Below are positions 1 through 6,723 of a stretch of DNA of 14,722 nt, one piece after another. Numbering within the stretch: the first letter of the stretch is position 1; each line of letters begins with the position of its first letter. The position numbers were made by a program, and so were the translations under genes. This stretch comes from RGIG1934 sp964492545 (GTDB lineage Bacteria; Bacillota; Clostridia; Lachnospirales; Lachnospiraceae): NCBI GenBank assembly GCA_964492545.1, contig CAZBKO010000054.1, positions 1-14,722 on the forward strand. The letters are read 5' to 3'. Under the pieces are notes generated by a model. The model ran no database searches, was not told the DNA's origin, and worked only from the letters and a program-made list of their open reading frames with translations.

Positions 1-135
1 CTTGACAAAAAAGGAAAATGCTGAGAATAGTGTTAATTAATCAGTGTTTCCCTAGCTATTTTGATTATAAAAGTCAAACAAAAAGAGTATACAAAATTCG
101 ACAAACATAAAAATTATTAGGAAGGTGGAAAAATA

Positions 136-555
136 ATGAAAGACAATAATTGTATTTTTTGTAAATTAGCAAATGGAGATATTCCTACAAATACTTTGTA
201 TGAGGATGATATGTTTAGGGTAATATTCGATGCAAGCCCGGCAACTAAAGGACATGCGCTTATTTTACCAAAGGAGCACTATGCAGATATTTATTCTCTG
301 TCAGATGAGACTGCTTCAAAGGTATTTGTTCTTGCAAAAAAAATGGCAGCAGTAATGACGGAAACATTTGGTGCTGATGGATTTAACATAATTCAAAATA
401 ATGCAGAGTGTGCAGGACAGAGCGTATTTCATTTTCATATGCATTTAATACCAAGATACAAAGGCGATAATGCCATTAAATTGTGGACACCTGGTGATGC
501 CGATAATGAAGAACTGGCAAAAATGAGTGAAGAAATAAGAAAAGCGATGGCATAA
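136..555 (+). CDS. HIT family (histidine triad) nucleotide-binding protein
   Basis: This 139-aa protein belongs to the HIT superfamily, whose members hydrolyse or transfer nucleoside monophosphates from substrates such as AMP-lysine, AMP-NH2 or dinucleoside polyphosphates. The histidine triad HFHMH lies at residues 99-103; its central histidine is the nucleophile in the family. The N-terminal CIFC (Cys6, Cys9) with His48 and His99 is the usual structural zinc site of the Hint-like branch. Length is normal for a single-domain bacterial HIT protein (110-145 aa). The ATG is preceded by AGGAAGGTGG seven bases upstream, which fixes the start. The gene converges on murG and a hairpin separates them. 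The exact substrate cannot be read from the sequence. Confidence 0.95.
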   Translation: MKDNNCIFCKLANGDIPTNTLYEDDMFRVIFDASPATKGHALILPKEHYADIYSLSDETASKVFVLAKKMAAVMTETFGADGFNIIQNNAECAGQSVFHFHMHLIPRYKGDNAIKLWTPGDADNEELAKMSEEIRKAMA

Positions 556-588
556 TAGACGATGATATAATAGGAGATGGGACAAAGT

Positions 589-634
589 AAAGGGAAATGA
601 ATAGTGTAGATACACGCATCATTTCCCTTTTGAA
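589..634. terminator. Hairpin between convergent HIT gene and murG
   Basis: A perfect 12-bp inverted repeat has arms 589-600 and 619-630, with an 18-base loop that contains a smaller gtg/cac pairing. The outer end is A/T rich on both sides (TTTT after the right arm on the plus strand). It lies 34 bases after the HIT stop and just beyond the murG stop, so it probably ends transcription from both directions. The U-tracts are short, so termination strength is uncertain. Confidence 0.7.
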
Positions 635-636
635 GC

Positions 637-1707
637 TTATTTATTGGCCTGTTCTTCAATAAGACCGATGATTGTTTTTACTGCATTTTGATTAGGAGCA
701 TTATTGATGGCATCAATGTAAGATGCACGTTCCTCATAAACCTTGTTAACAGTGTTAATGAGAAGCTCATCAGTAAGATTCTCCTCCTCAATAACTTCAC
801 TAAAGCCCTGCTTATTGAAAGAAGCCGCATTAAGAAGCTGGTCACCACGACTTGCGTTTGCCGAAAGTGGAATAAGAATACTTGGTTTCTTAAGAGCAAG
901 AAGCTCACAGATTGCATTTGCTCCGGCTCTTGAAATAACTATATCAGCCATAGCAAACAAATTCTTGAGTTCTGCTTTGATGTATTCGAACTGTATATAG
1001 CCGGGAGTGTTTTCCAAAGACGCATCAACTTTGCCTTTACCACAGAGATGAACAATCTGAAAATTCTTAAGAAGTTCAGGGAGTGCACTGCGGACAGCGT
1101 TGTTAACAGCGACTGCACCAAGACTTCCACCGATGACCATAATTACAGGCTTGTTGGCTGTGAAGTGACACATATCAAGTCCGGCAAGCTTGTTTCCGGT
1201 TAGTAATTCGCCTCTTATGGGAGAACCGGTATATACGGACTTGTTCTTTGGAAGATACTGGGCTGTTTCAGGGAAATTGTGACACACCTTAACAGCTTTT
1301 GGAATAGCAAGCTTGTTGGCTAGACCGGGAGTCATATCAGATTCGTGGATAATTACCGGAATCTTGTAATGTTTAGCTGCAAATACAACGGGAACAGAAA
1401 CAAATCCGCCCTTTGAAAATACAACATCAGGTCTATATTGTTTCATAAAAACCTTAGCCTCGCGGAACCCCTTTAGAACTCTAAAAGGATCTGAAAAGTT
1501 CTTAGCTGAAAGATAACGTCTTAATTTACCTGATGAAATACCTGTGTAAGGAATTCCCATTTCCTCAATAAGTTTCTTCTCGATTCCATCATAAGAACCC
1601 ATATATTGAATTTCGTAACCCAATTCCTTAAGACCTGGAATAAGGGCCATATTAGGTGTAACGTGGCCTGCAGTACCACCGCCGGTCAATAGAATTTTCT
1701 TGGACAT
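637..1707 (-). CDS. murG: UDP-GlcNAc:undecaprenyl-PP-MurNAc-pentapeptide GlcNAc transferase
   Basis: MurG adds GlcNAc from UDP-GlcNAc to lipid I, making lipid II at the cytoplasmic face of the membrane, the last intracellular step of peptidoglycan synthesis. It is a two-domain GT-B glycosyltransferase (GT28). Visible motifs are the N-terminal glycine-rich loop GGGTAGHVTPN (9-19), SKGGFVSVP (98-106), HESDMTPGLANK (121-132), GGSLGA (193-198), and the donor-binding RAGANAICEL (260-269) with GDQLLNA (288-294). With the ATG at 1705-1707 the protein is 356 aa, a normal MurG length. That start has AAAGGAAG eight bases upstream, whereas the ATG ten codons earlier (1735-1737) lies only one base from the upstream gene and has no comparable site. 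It sits 31 bases after the TSCPD gene, so the two are probably co-transcribed, away from any dcw cluster. Confidence 0.96.
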   Translation of the reverse strand: MSKKILLTGGGTAGHVTPNMALIPGLKELGYEIQYMGSYDGIEKKLIEEMGIPYTGISSGKLRRYLSAKNFSDPFRVLKGFREAKVFMKQYRPDVVFSKGGFVSVPVVFAAKHYKIPVIIHESDMTPGLANKLAIPKAVKVCHNFPETAQYLPKNKSVYTGSPIRGELLTGNKLAGLDMCHFTANKPVIMVIGGSLGAVAVNNAVRSALPELLKNFQIVHLCGKGKVDASLENTPGYIQFEYIKAELKNLFAMADIVISRAGANAICELLALKKPSILIPLSANASRGDQLLNAASFNKQGFSEVIEEENLTDELLINTVNKVYEERASYIDAINNAPNQNAVKTIIGLIEEQANK

Positions 1708-1738
1708 AAAAAATACTTCCTTTCTATGATTAATCAAA

Positions 1739-1984
1739 TTAATTCGACTGTAAATACAGATTCAATGCTTTTGATAACTGGTCGGGACACGAAGTACCGC
1801 GGCCGTTGCAATTAATGCCTTCTATTTTAGAAATAGCTTCGTGAATGTTCATGCCTTCAATAAGTCTTGAAACACCCTGAGTGTTACCACTGCACCCGCC
1901 GACAAATTTTACATTATGTATAATGTCATTTTCAACATCAAAATTAATTTCACGTGAACAGACACCTTTAGTCTTGTATACCAT
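1739..1984 (-). CDS. TSCPD domain-containing protein (TIGR03905-like)
   Basis: This 81-aa protein carries the TSCPD signature (residues 65-68) that names the domain, with conserved cysteines at CSGN and CNGRGTSC. Such domains occur alone in Clostridia and also at the C-terminus of some vitamin B12-dependent ribonucleotide reductases; a metal- or nucleotide-related role has been suggested, but the function of the stand-alone form is unknown. The ATG has AGAAGGA at a normal distance. It is the first gene of a two-gene minus-strand unit with murG and follows an extended -10 promoter. Family assignment is confident; function is not. Confidence 0.88.
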   Translation of the reverse strand: MVYKTKGVCSREINFDVENDIIHNVKFVGGCSGNTQGVSRLIEGMNIHEAISKIEGINCNGRGTSCPDQLSKALNLYLQSN

Positions 1985-2022
1985 TGCAGTTCCTTCTTTC
2001 TATAAATATTATGTATGCGTGA

Positions 2023-2031
2023 ATTATAGCA
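2023..2031 (-). promoter_or_regulatory. Extended -10 promoter for TSCPD gene and murG
   Basis: On the minus strand the sequence reads TGC-TATAAT, a perfect -10 with the upstream TG of an extended -10. At 17 bp spacing the -35 position reads TAGATT, a weak match, as is common for extended -10 promoters. The start site would lie about 30 bases upstream of the TSCPD ribosome site. Confidence 0.6.
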
Positions 2032-2174
2032 GAAAAAGCATATATAATCTACCTATAATTTTATGAAAGAATTTGACGAACGAAATATTCTCCGGTTGAA
2101 TAAAAATATGTTACTATAAAGTAAATATTTACCTCAGTCGGGATATGAAATATGTGAGTGGAGGAAGAATCAAG

Positions 2175-2879
2175 GTGGATAAATATATTAATAACAGGGT
2201 ATTTTTGTGGATAATGATTGCATTGTATGCGATGGCAGTGATGGTTGAGATAATAAGGAGATGCAGTGCGGGCGCCATTGCTTCTGAATCTGTAAAAATG
2301 GGCGAAACAAGAAATAATGTGCTCAAGCAAATTAAGCTGAAATATGAAAATATATTTCGACTCGAAAAAAATGTGTACAACACAAAAGCATTTGTTGAAA
2401 GATATTTATGGAAAAGAAAATGCTGTGGTATTAATGTGAGAAGACTGAGATATGTCGGCATAACATTAAGGTGGCTTGTACTGTATATAGGAATGTATGT
2501 GACCGCATATGAGTTGTACAGTGGAAGCGATATTCGTGACATAAATATTCTGATTTATGGTGTGGGAAGTGCATTTATGTGGGTGTCGTTAAATATAATG
2601 GAAAGTCTGTTTGCGGTGGATTGGGTCAGCGAACAGGCAATCGTGAACATAACAGATTATCTTGATAATTATTTGAGAAACAGATTGATAGCCGAGGATG
2701 AAAGGTATGCCTGCGAGGCAGAGGAAAAAGAGCGCGGAGAAGTAAGCGAAATGCCAAATGTAAAGGTAGTTATAGGTGAAGAAACTGATGAGGCATCAGA
2801 CATTGATGTGTACAAAGAACGAGAGTGGAGTGACAATAAGATAATCGAGGAAGTGCTTAGGGAGTTCTTTGCTGAATAA
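2175..2879 (+). CDS. Unknown membrane protein, three predicted TM helices
   Basis: I do not recognise this protein. The GTG at 2175 is preferred because GGAGGAAG ends seven bases before it; the in-frame ATG at 2145 has no ribosome site. From the GTG it is 234 aa. Hydrophobic segments lie at about 9-27, 95-115 and 122-147. Between the first two is a basic, helical stretch (about 45-95) with a KRKCC motif. The C-terminal 80 residues are highly charged and acidic, and end in a possible helix. No catalytic motif is seen. It sits directly upstream of pgi, but pgi has its own promoter overlapping the end of this gene, so a functional link is not implied. It is probably a lineage-restricted membrane protein. 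Confidence 0.7.
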   Translation: MDKYINNRVFLWIMIALYAMAVMVEIIRRCSAGAIASESVKMGETRNNVLKQIKLKYENIFRLEKNVYNTKAFVERYLWKRKCCGINVRRLRYVGITLRWLVLYIGMYVTAYELYSGSDIRDINILIYGVGSAFMWVSLNIMESLFAVDWVSEQAIVNITDYLDNYLRNRLIAEDERYACEAEEKERGEVSEMPNVKVVIGEETDEASDIDVYKEREWSDNKIIEEVLREFFAE

Positions 2880-2883
2880 ATGC

Positions 2884-2912
2884 TTGCAAATACTAGGTAA
2901 AGGTAATATAAT
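2884..2912 (+). promoter_or_regulatory. Sigma-A promoter of pgi
   Basis: TTGCAA (2884-2889) and TATAAT (2907-2912) are separated by exactly 17 bp. The promoter begins five bases after the stop codon of the upstream gene and gives a leader of roughly 28 bases before the pgi ATG. Confidence 0.8.
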
Positions 2913-2946
2913 GGTTAAGAAAAATTAAAAGGAGCGTGTTACAGAG

Positions 2947-4312
2947 ATGGCAAAAGTATCATTTGATTATTCAAAAGCAACAGGATTTGTATCAGATACA
3001 GAAGTTGCTTATATGGAAAGCACAGTAAAGACAGCGAAAGACACATTACTAGCAAAGACAGGCGCAGGAAATGATTTCCTTGGATGGATTGATCTTCCTG
3101 TTGATTATGATAAAGAAGAGTTCGCAAGAATCAAGGCAGCAGCTAAGAAGATTCAGGGCGATTCAGATGTATTACTTGTAATTGGTATTGGTGGTTCATA
3201 TCTTGGAGCAAGAGCTGCAATTGAATTCCTTAGAAATAGTTTTTATAACAACATTACTAAGGAAGACAGAAAAGCACCAGAAATCTATTATGTTGGTAAT
3301 AACATCAGCAGCACATACGTTAAGCATTTAATGCAGGTTGTTGGAGACAGAGATTTCTCAATTAACATGATTTCAAAGTCAGGAACAACAACAGAGCCAG
3401 CTATAGCATTCAGAGTATTTAAGAAGATGCTTATTGAAAAATATGGCAAAGAAGAAGCAGCTAAGAGAATATATGCAACAACTGATAAAGCTAAGGGATC
3501 ACTTAAGAACCTTGCAGACGAAGAAGGATACGAAACATTTGTAGTACCTGATGATGTTGGAGGACGTTTCTCAGTTCTCACAGCAGTTGGTCTTCTTCCA
3601 ATCGCAGTAAGCGGTGCAGATATCGATAAGTTAATGGAAGGTGCAGCATCAGGAAGAGAGTTAGCTNNNNNNNNNNGAGTTAGCTCTCAATACACCTTAT
3701 GCAGAGAACGATGCACTTCAGTATGCAGCAATTAGAAATATTCTTCATAGAAAAGGTAAATCAGTTGAAATTCTTGCTAACTATGAGCCAAGCGTACATT
3801 ATGTATCAGAATGGTGGAAGCAGTTATACGGTGAGAGCGAAGGAAAAGACCAGAAGGGTATCTTCCCAGCATCAGTTGACCTTACAACAGACTTACATTC
3901 AATGGGACAGTTCATTCAGGACGGTTCAAGAATTATGTTTGAGACAGTAATCAATGTATTAACACCTAAGTGTGAATTAGTTATCGAAGAGGAAGACGTA
4001 GATCTTGACGGACTTAACTATTTAGCAGGTAAGAGTGTTGACTTCATCAATAAGAGCGCAATGAATGGAACAATATTAGCCCATACAGATGGTAACGTAC
4101 CTAACCTTATGGTAACAGTTCCAGAGCAGGACGAGTTTTATTTAGGACAGTTATTCTATTTCTTCGAATTTGCATGTGGTGTAAGTGGATATATCTCAGG
4201 AGTTAATCCATTTGATCAGCCAGGTGTTGAAAGCTACAAGAAGAACATGTTTGCATTACTTGGAAGACCAGGTTATGAAGCACAGAGAGAAGAATTATTA
4301 AAGAGACTTTAA
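2947..4312 (+). CDS. pgi: Glucose-6-phosphate isomerase, interrupted by an assembly gap
   Basis: Pgi interconverts glucose-6-phosphate and fructose-6-phosphate in glycolysis and gluconeogenesis. The first 240 residues (to 3666) hold GGSYLGARA and SKSGTTTEPA, the sugar-phosphate-binding SIS motifs. After ten Ns the reading frame changes by +1 and the rest follows: GESEGKDQKGIFP, DLTTDLHSMGQ and GVNPFDQPGVESYKK, the family signatures with the catalytic Glu and His. GAGTTAGCT occurs immediately before (3658-3666) and after (3677-3685) the Ns. Removing one copy plus the Ns (19 bases) restores one frame of 448 aa with no missing residues (catalytic Glu290 and His311), the usual length for this bacterial branch. 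The gene is therefore almost certainly intact. The start follows AAAAGGAG by about 12 bases, slightly long. Strong promoter upstream, strong terminator downstream: monocistronic. Confidence 0.95.
3667..3676. other. Assembly gap of 10 Ns
   Basis: Ten Ns join two contig ends that share the nine bases GAGTTAGCT, so the real gap is probably a small overlap rather than missing DNA. See the pgi entry and finding. Confidence 0.97.
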
Positions 4313-4358
4313 TAAATATAAGAACAAACAGGTGCGTATAGGTGCACTTGATGCAATA

Positions 4359-4405
4359 ACATAAAAAGCAATTGAGCCGGTTAAAGGTTCAATTGCTTTT
4401 TATGT
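4359..4405. terminator. Strong bidirectional terminator after pgi
   Basis: A perfect 17-bp inverted repeat has arms 4359-4375 and 4389-4405, each with an A/T tract (AAAAAGC ... GCTTTTT), and a loop that adds GCC/GGT pairing. It can end pgi transcription on the plus strand and also serve the minus-strand operon coming from 5806. It is 46 bases past the pgi stop. Confidence 0.9.
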
Positions 4406-4410
4406 TCATA

Positions 4411-4474
4411 GGAAATTCCGTCTTATCAATTACAAACGCTCCGCAGTATGTGCACAAATTCGTAAGGAAAATGT
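4411..4474. repeat. Dispersed repeat, copy 1
   Basis: About 64 bases match 13251-13314, with a 27-base identical core at 4448-4474. The outer half differs by a few substitutions and short indels. It begins six bases after the right arm of the pgi terminator and ends 38 bases before the stop of the convergent 89-aa gene, so it lies in the 3' untranslated region of the minus-strand operon. A one-base indel relative to copy 2 argues against coding function. Confidence 0.85.
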
Positions 4475-4512
4475 CACCTCGTGCCCGAAGTTGGTTGCGT
4501 TGTTACTGTTTC

Positions 4513-4782
4513 TTAATCTTCCTCAATTACATGTATTTCAAGAAAATCAAAATCAATATGTTCAATAAAACTATCCTGAGTAAATCTTGTTTTTGAATGA
4601 CGTTTGAAATCCTCGATGTTGCTGTCAAGCCAGATAGGCTTGCCCAGGTCAAATTCATAACAGATGTGCTCAATACCATCAAAAACCTTGCGCGTGCGAT
4701 TAAGCTCAGTATCATCATTACAGTAGACGGTATCTCGAAGCATATGATTATCTTTAAATGTTTTTCCCCATAATCGGAACAT
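4513..4782 (-). CDS. Unknown 89-aa soluble protein
   Basis: I do not recognise the family. The ATG at 4780-4782 has GGAGG nine bases upstream; the frame stays open further upstream but there only mirrors the neighbouring gene in another frame. The protein is acidic, has no signal peptide or membrane segment, and ends in an acidic tail (EIHVIEED). It contains several aromatic and charged residues (FRLWGKTFKDNHML near the start; IEHICYEFDLGKPIWL mid-protein), suggesting a small compact domain. It follows the 333-aa membrane protein by 22 bases on the same strand, so the two are probably translated from one mRNA. The reading frame and ribosome site are good; the function is unknown. Confidence 0.75.
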   Translation of the reverse strand: MFRLWGKTFKDNHMLRDTVYCNDDTELNRTRKVFDGIEHICYEFDLGKPIWLDSNIEDFKRHSKTRFTQDSFIEHIDFDFLEIHVIEED

Positions 4783-4804
4783 ATGTGTTAACCTCCAGTT
4801 GTCA

Positions 4805-5806
4805 TTAAGATTGTTCAAGTGATTCTCTCTTGGCATTAAGCTCCACCAGCTGCTTGTTAAGCTGCTGCAACGCAGCTTCGCACTCGGATATACGGTCAGC
4901 CTCGGTTGAATTGCAATAGTCAAAAATGCGGTTCACACCTATAATAGTAAAAGGCAGAACAAGGCATACAAGAATAAGAGTAGTTATAGTCTGGCTAAAA
5001 AATGGAATTGAAACACATACAAAAAATACCAGAGAGACAATCATTAAAATTGTAAACATGCCAGTCAGCTCGCAAAACTTCTTATAATGAAGCTTCATAA
5101 CTCGAAGCTTTTGATTAAGCTCCTTGCGTCTCGAAGAATTCTGCTCAATTTTGATTCGAACTGAATAACTTAGCTCTTCGTTAGACTGCTCATTTTCAAC
5201 AGCGTTTTCAAGCTCCATAAAATGAGGTATATTCTCTATATAAGGTCTCGCAAGCTCATACAGACGCTCAACCTTATTCTGTAAATTAAAAATATCATTT
5301 TCAAGGGCAATAAGCTCTGATTCATAGCGTATACGCTGGTCATAAAGAGAAACATAGCCTGACCTGGATGCAAATGACTTAGTAAAAGAGCAGCCGGCAG
5401 CCATACAATATTTTCTTATTCGGGCAAGGGCATTAATAGCAGATGGCAGAATAAAAAATGCATAATACAGTGGCGGCAGCACTACTGAAAATCCCGGAAA
5501 CATATGTCTAAACATCAGCGAACATACGATATAAATGATAACGGCCACGGAAACGTGGATAATCATTTCCAACCGAAGAGCCTTAAGACGCTCCCTAAAA
5601 GAGGGAAGATAATATTTGCGGTGCTCATACTCCCATTTCAGAAACTCAAGCTGAAGAGTGGAAACATAGTAATCATGCTTAATCTTAAATTCTTCCTGAA
5701 CAGCTGCGTTGAAATAATCATCGCTCATCATATTGCACTTCTGCATATAGCTGGAATAATCATAATAAGGATTCTCGCTGGATGCAGTGATACGCTCATA
5801 ATTCAC
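4805..5806 (-). CDS. Coiled-coil membrane protein with two TM hairpins, unknown function
   Basis: The protein is not recognised. I place the start at the GTG (5804-5806, 333 aa) because GAGAGGGGG lies nine bases upstream of it. The ATG eight codons earlier would fall about at the transcription start of the promoter at 5838-5866 and so would lack a leader. Hydrophobic hairpins lie at about residues 81-127 and 252-293. Heptad-like charged helices flank them at about 158-185, 212-240 and 305-333. The first 70 residues are rich in Tyr and Asn. This layout suggests a membrane scaffold or a protein that senses or organises the membrane; no enzyme motif is seen. It leads a two-gene unit with the 89-aa protein. 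Confidence 0.75.
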   Translation of the reverse strand: MNYERITASSENPYYDYSSYMQKCNMMSDDYFNAAVQEEFKIKHDYYVSTLQLEFLKWEYEHRKYYLPSFRERLKALRLEMIIHVSVAVIIYIVCSLMFRHMFPGFSVVLPPLYYAFFILPSAINALARIRKYCMAAGCSFTKSFASRSGYVSLYDQRIRYESELIALENDIFNLQNKVERLYELARPYIENIPHFMELENAVENEQSNEELSYSVRIKIEQNSSRRKELNQKLRVMKLHYKKFCELTGMFTILMIVSLVFFVCVSIPFFSQTITTLILVCLVLPFTIIGVNRIFDYCNSTEADRISECEAALQQLNKQLVELNAKRESLEQS

Positions 5807-5837
5807 AGTCAAATACCCCCTCTCAAACATATAAGCT

Positions 5838-5866
5838 ACTATAGCAAATATAAATGCAATTTACAA
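5838..5866 (-). promoter_or_regulatory. Promoter of the 333-aa / 89-aa operon
   Basis: The minus strand reads TTGTAA (5861-5866) and TATAGT (5838-5843), separated by exactly 17 bp. The predicted start site is near 5831, next to the first in-frame ATG, which is why the downstream GTG with a ribosome site is preferred. Confidence 0.65.
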
Positions 5867-5884
5867 TACACCAAAAAAAATATG

Positions 5885-5893
5885 TGCTATAAT
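5885..5893 (+). promoter_or_regulatory. Extended -10 promoter of the Sir2 gene
   Basis: TGC-TATAAT forms an extended -10, with no clear -35 (AATACA at 17 bp). It lies back to back with the minus-strand promoter at 5838-5866; their -10 boxes are about 45 bp apart, so the two could interfere or share a regulator. Confidence 0.6.
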
Positions 5894-5925
5894 AACATCA
5901 AAAAAAGAAACGGAGATATGCGAAT

Positions 5926-6645
5926 ATGAGTAGAGAAATAGAGCAGTTAACAGATATAATAAACAACAGCGATAACATAGTATTTTTTGGCGGAGCGGGT
6001 GTGAGTACAGAAAGTAATATTCCTGATTTTAGAAGCGTTGACGGACTATATAATCAGAAATATGCATATCCACCGGAGCAGATACTAAGCCATACATTTT
6101 ATATGAGACGAACAGAAGAATTCTATGAATTTTATCGGGATAAAATGGTGTTTAGGGAGGCACAGCCAAACAAGGCCCACAAGGCACTGGCGAACCTTGA
6201 AAAAATGGGTAAGCTAAAAGCGATAGTAACGCAGAACATAGATGGGCTTCATCAGGCGGCGGGCAGCAAAAATGTATTAGAATTACACGGCTCGGTACAC
6301 AGAAACTACTGTACACATTGTCACAAATTCTATAATCTGGACTATATAATGAATACAGAAGGAGTTCCAAAATGCAGCTGTGGAGGCACCATCAAGCCGG
6401 ATGTAGTTCTGTATGAAGAAGGGCTTGATGACCAGGTCATGGAATCAGCTGTGAAATATATCAGTGAGGCAGAGGTGCTTATAATTGGCGGAACATCACT
6501 TGCTGTATATCCGGCAGCAGGACTTGTCAGGTATTTTAGAGGTAATCATCTGGTTGTAATAAACAAATCAGTGACACCAATGGACAACAATGCCGACCTT
6601 GTTATCAATGAAAAAATTGGAGAAGCACTTGGCGGATTTTGTTAA
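5926..6645 (+). CDS. cobB: Sir2-family NAD-dependent protein deacylase
   Basis: Sirtuins remove acyl groups from protein lysines using NAD, making nicotinamide and O-acyl-ADP-ribose. This 239-aa protein has all core elements: the NAD loop GGAGVSTESNIPDFR (22-36), QNID (103-106), catalytic His121 in LELHG, a zinc site with CTHC (129, 132) and CSC (150, 152), and GTSLAVYPAAG (189-199). The second zinc pair is spaced CxC rather than CxxC; I believe this form is common in Clostridia. Length fits a minimal bacterial sirtuin. The ATG at 5926 has GGAG ten bases upstream. A three-codon out-of-frame ATG at 5918 lies closer to that site and ends across the start codon, which may slightly affect initiation. 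The gene has its own promoter. Deacetylase is the default activity; other acyl preferences cannot be excluded. Confidence 0.95.
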   Translation: MSREIEQLTDIINNSDNIVFFGGAGVSTESNIPDFRSVDGLYNQKYAYPPEQILSHTFYMRRTEEFYEFYRDKMVFREAQPNKAHKALANLEKMGKLKAIVTQNIDGLHQAAGSKNVLELHGSVHRNYCTHCHKFYNLDYIMNTEGVPKCSCGGTIKPDVVLYEEGLDDQVMESAVKYISEAEVLIIGGTSLAVYPAAGLVRYFRGNHLVVINKSVTPMDNNADLVINEKIGEALGGFC

Positions 6646-6650
6646 AAATA

Positions 6651-6678
6651 TAGACAATATGAAAATAATTGATATAAT
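6651..6678 (+). promoter_or_regulatory. Promoter of EIIC-like permease gene
   Basis: TAGACA (6651-6656) and TATAAT (6673-6678) are 16 bp apart. The promoter begins five bases after the Sir2 stop, so the permease and the following gene are likely an independent transcription unit. Confidence 0.65.
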
Positions 6679-6723
6679 CGAAGATAGTGCTGTATAAACA
6701 GTGAAAAAGGAAGGAACTGGAAA

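Noticed and set aside
1..135. Promoter beginning with TTGACA at positions 2-7 for the HIT gene
   Set aside because: No acceptable -10 lies at 16-18 bp; TATAAA at 66-71 lacks a -35. Some promoter must exist but I cannot place it.
2073..2120. Promoter for the membrane protein gene at 2175 (TTGACG at 2073, TATAAA at 2115)
   Set aside because: The two boxes are about 36 bp apart and the alternatives at 17 bp are poor matches; small palindromes here are explainable by AT richness.
2129..2542. 137-aa open frame antisense to the unknown membrane protein
   Set aside because: The opposite frame has a strong ribosome site and a full-length coherent protein; this one has neither.
3600..3760. Programmed frameshift or pseudogene in pgi
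   Set aside because: The nine-base duplication around the Ns explains the frame change completely as an assembly artefact.
4380..4500. Minus-strand frame through repeat copy 1 with a CTYC zinc-ribbon-like stretch
   Set aside because: A one-base deletion in copy 2 destroys the frame and no start or ribosome site is present, so the cysteine pair is probably chance.
4372..4596. 74-aa open frame running from the pgi terminator through repeat copy 1
   Set aside because: It starts inside the terminator stem, has no ribosome site, and the repeat's second copy has an indel that breaks the frame.
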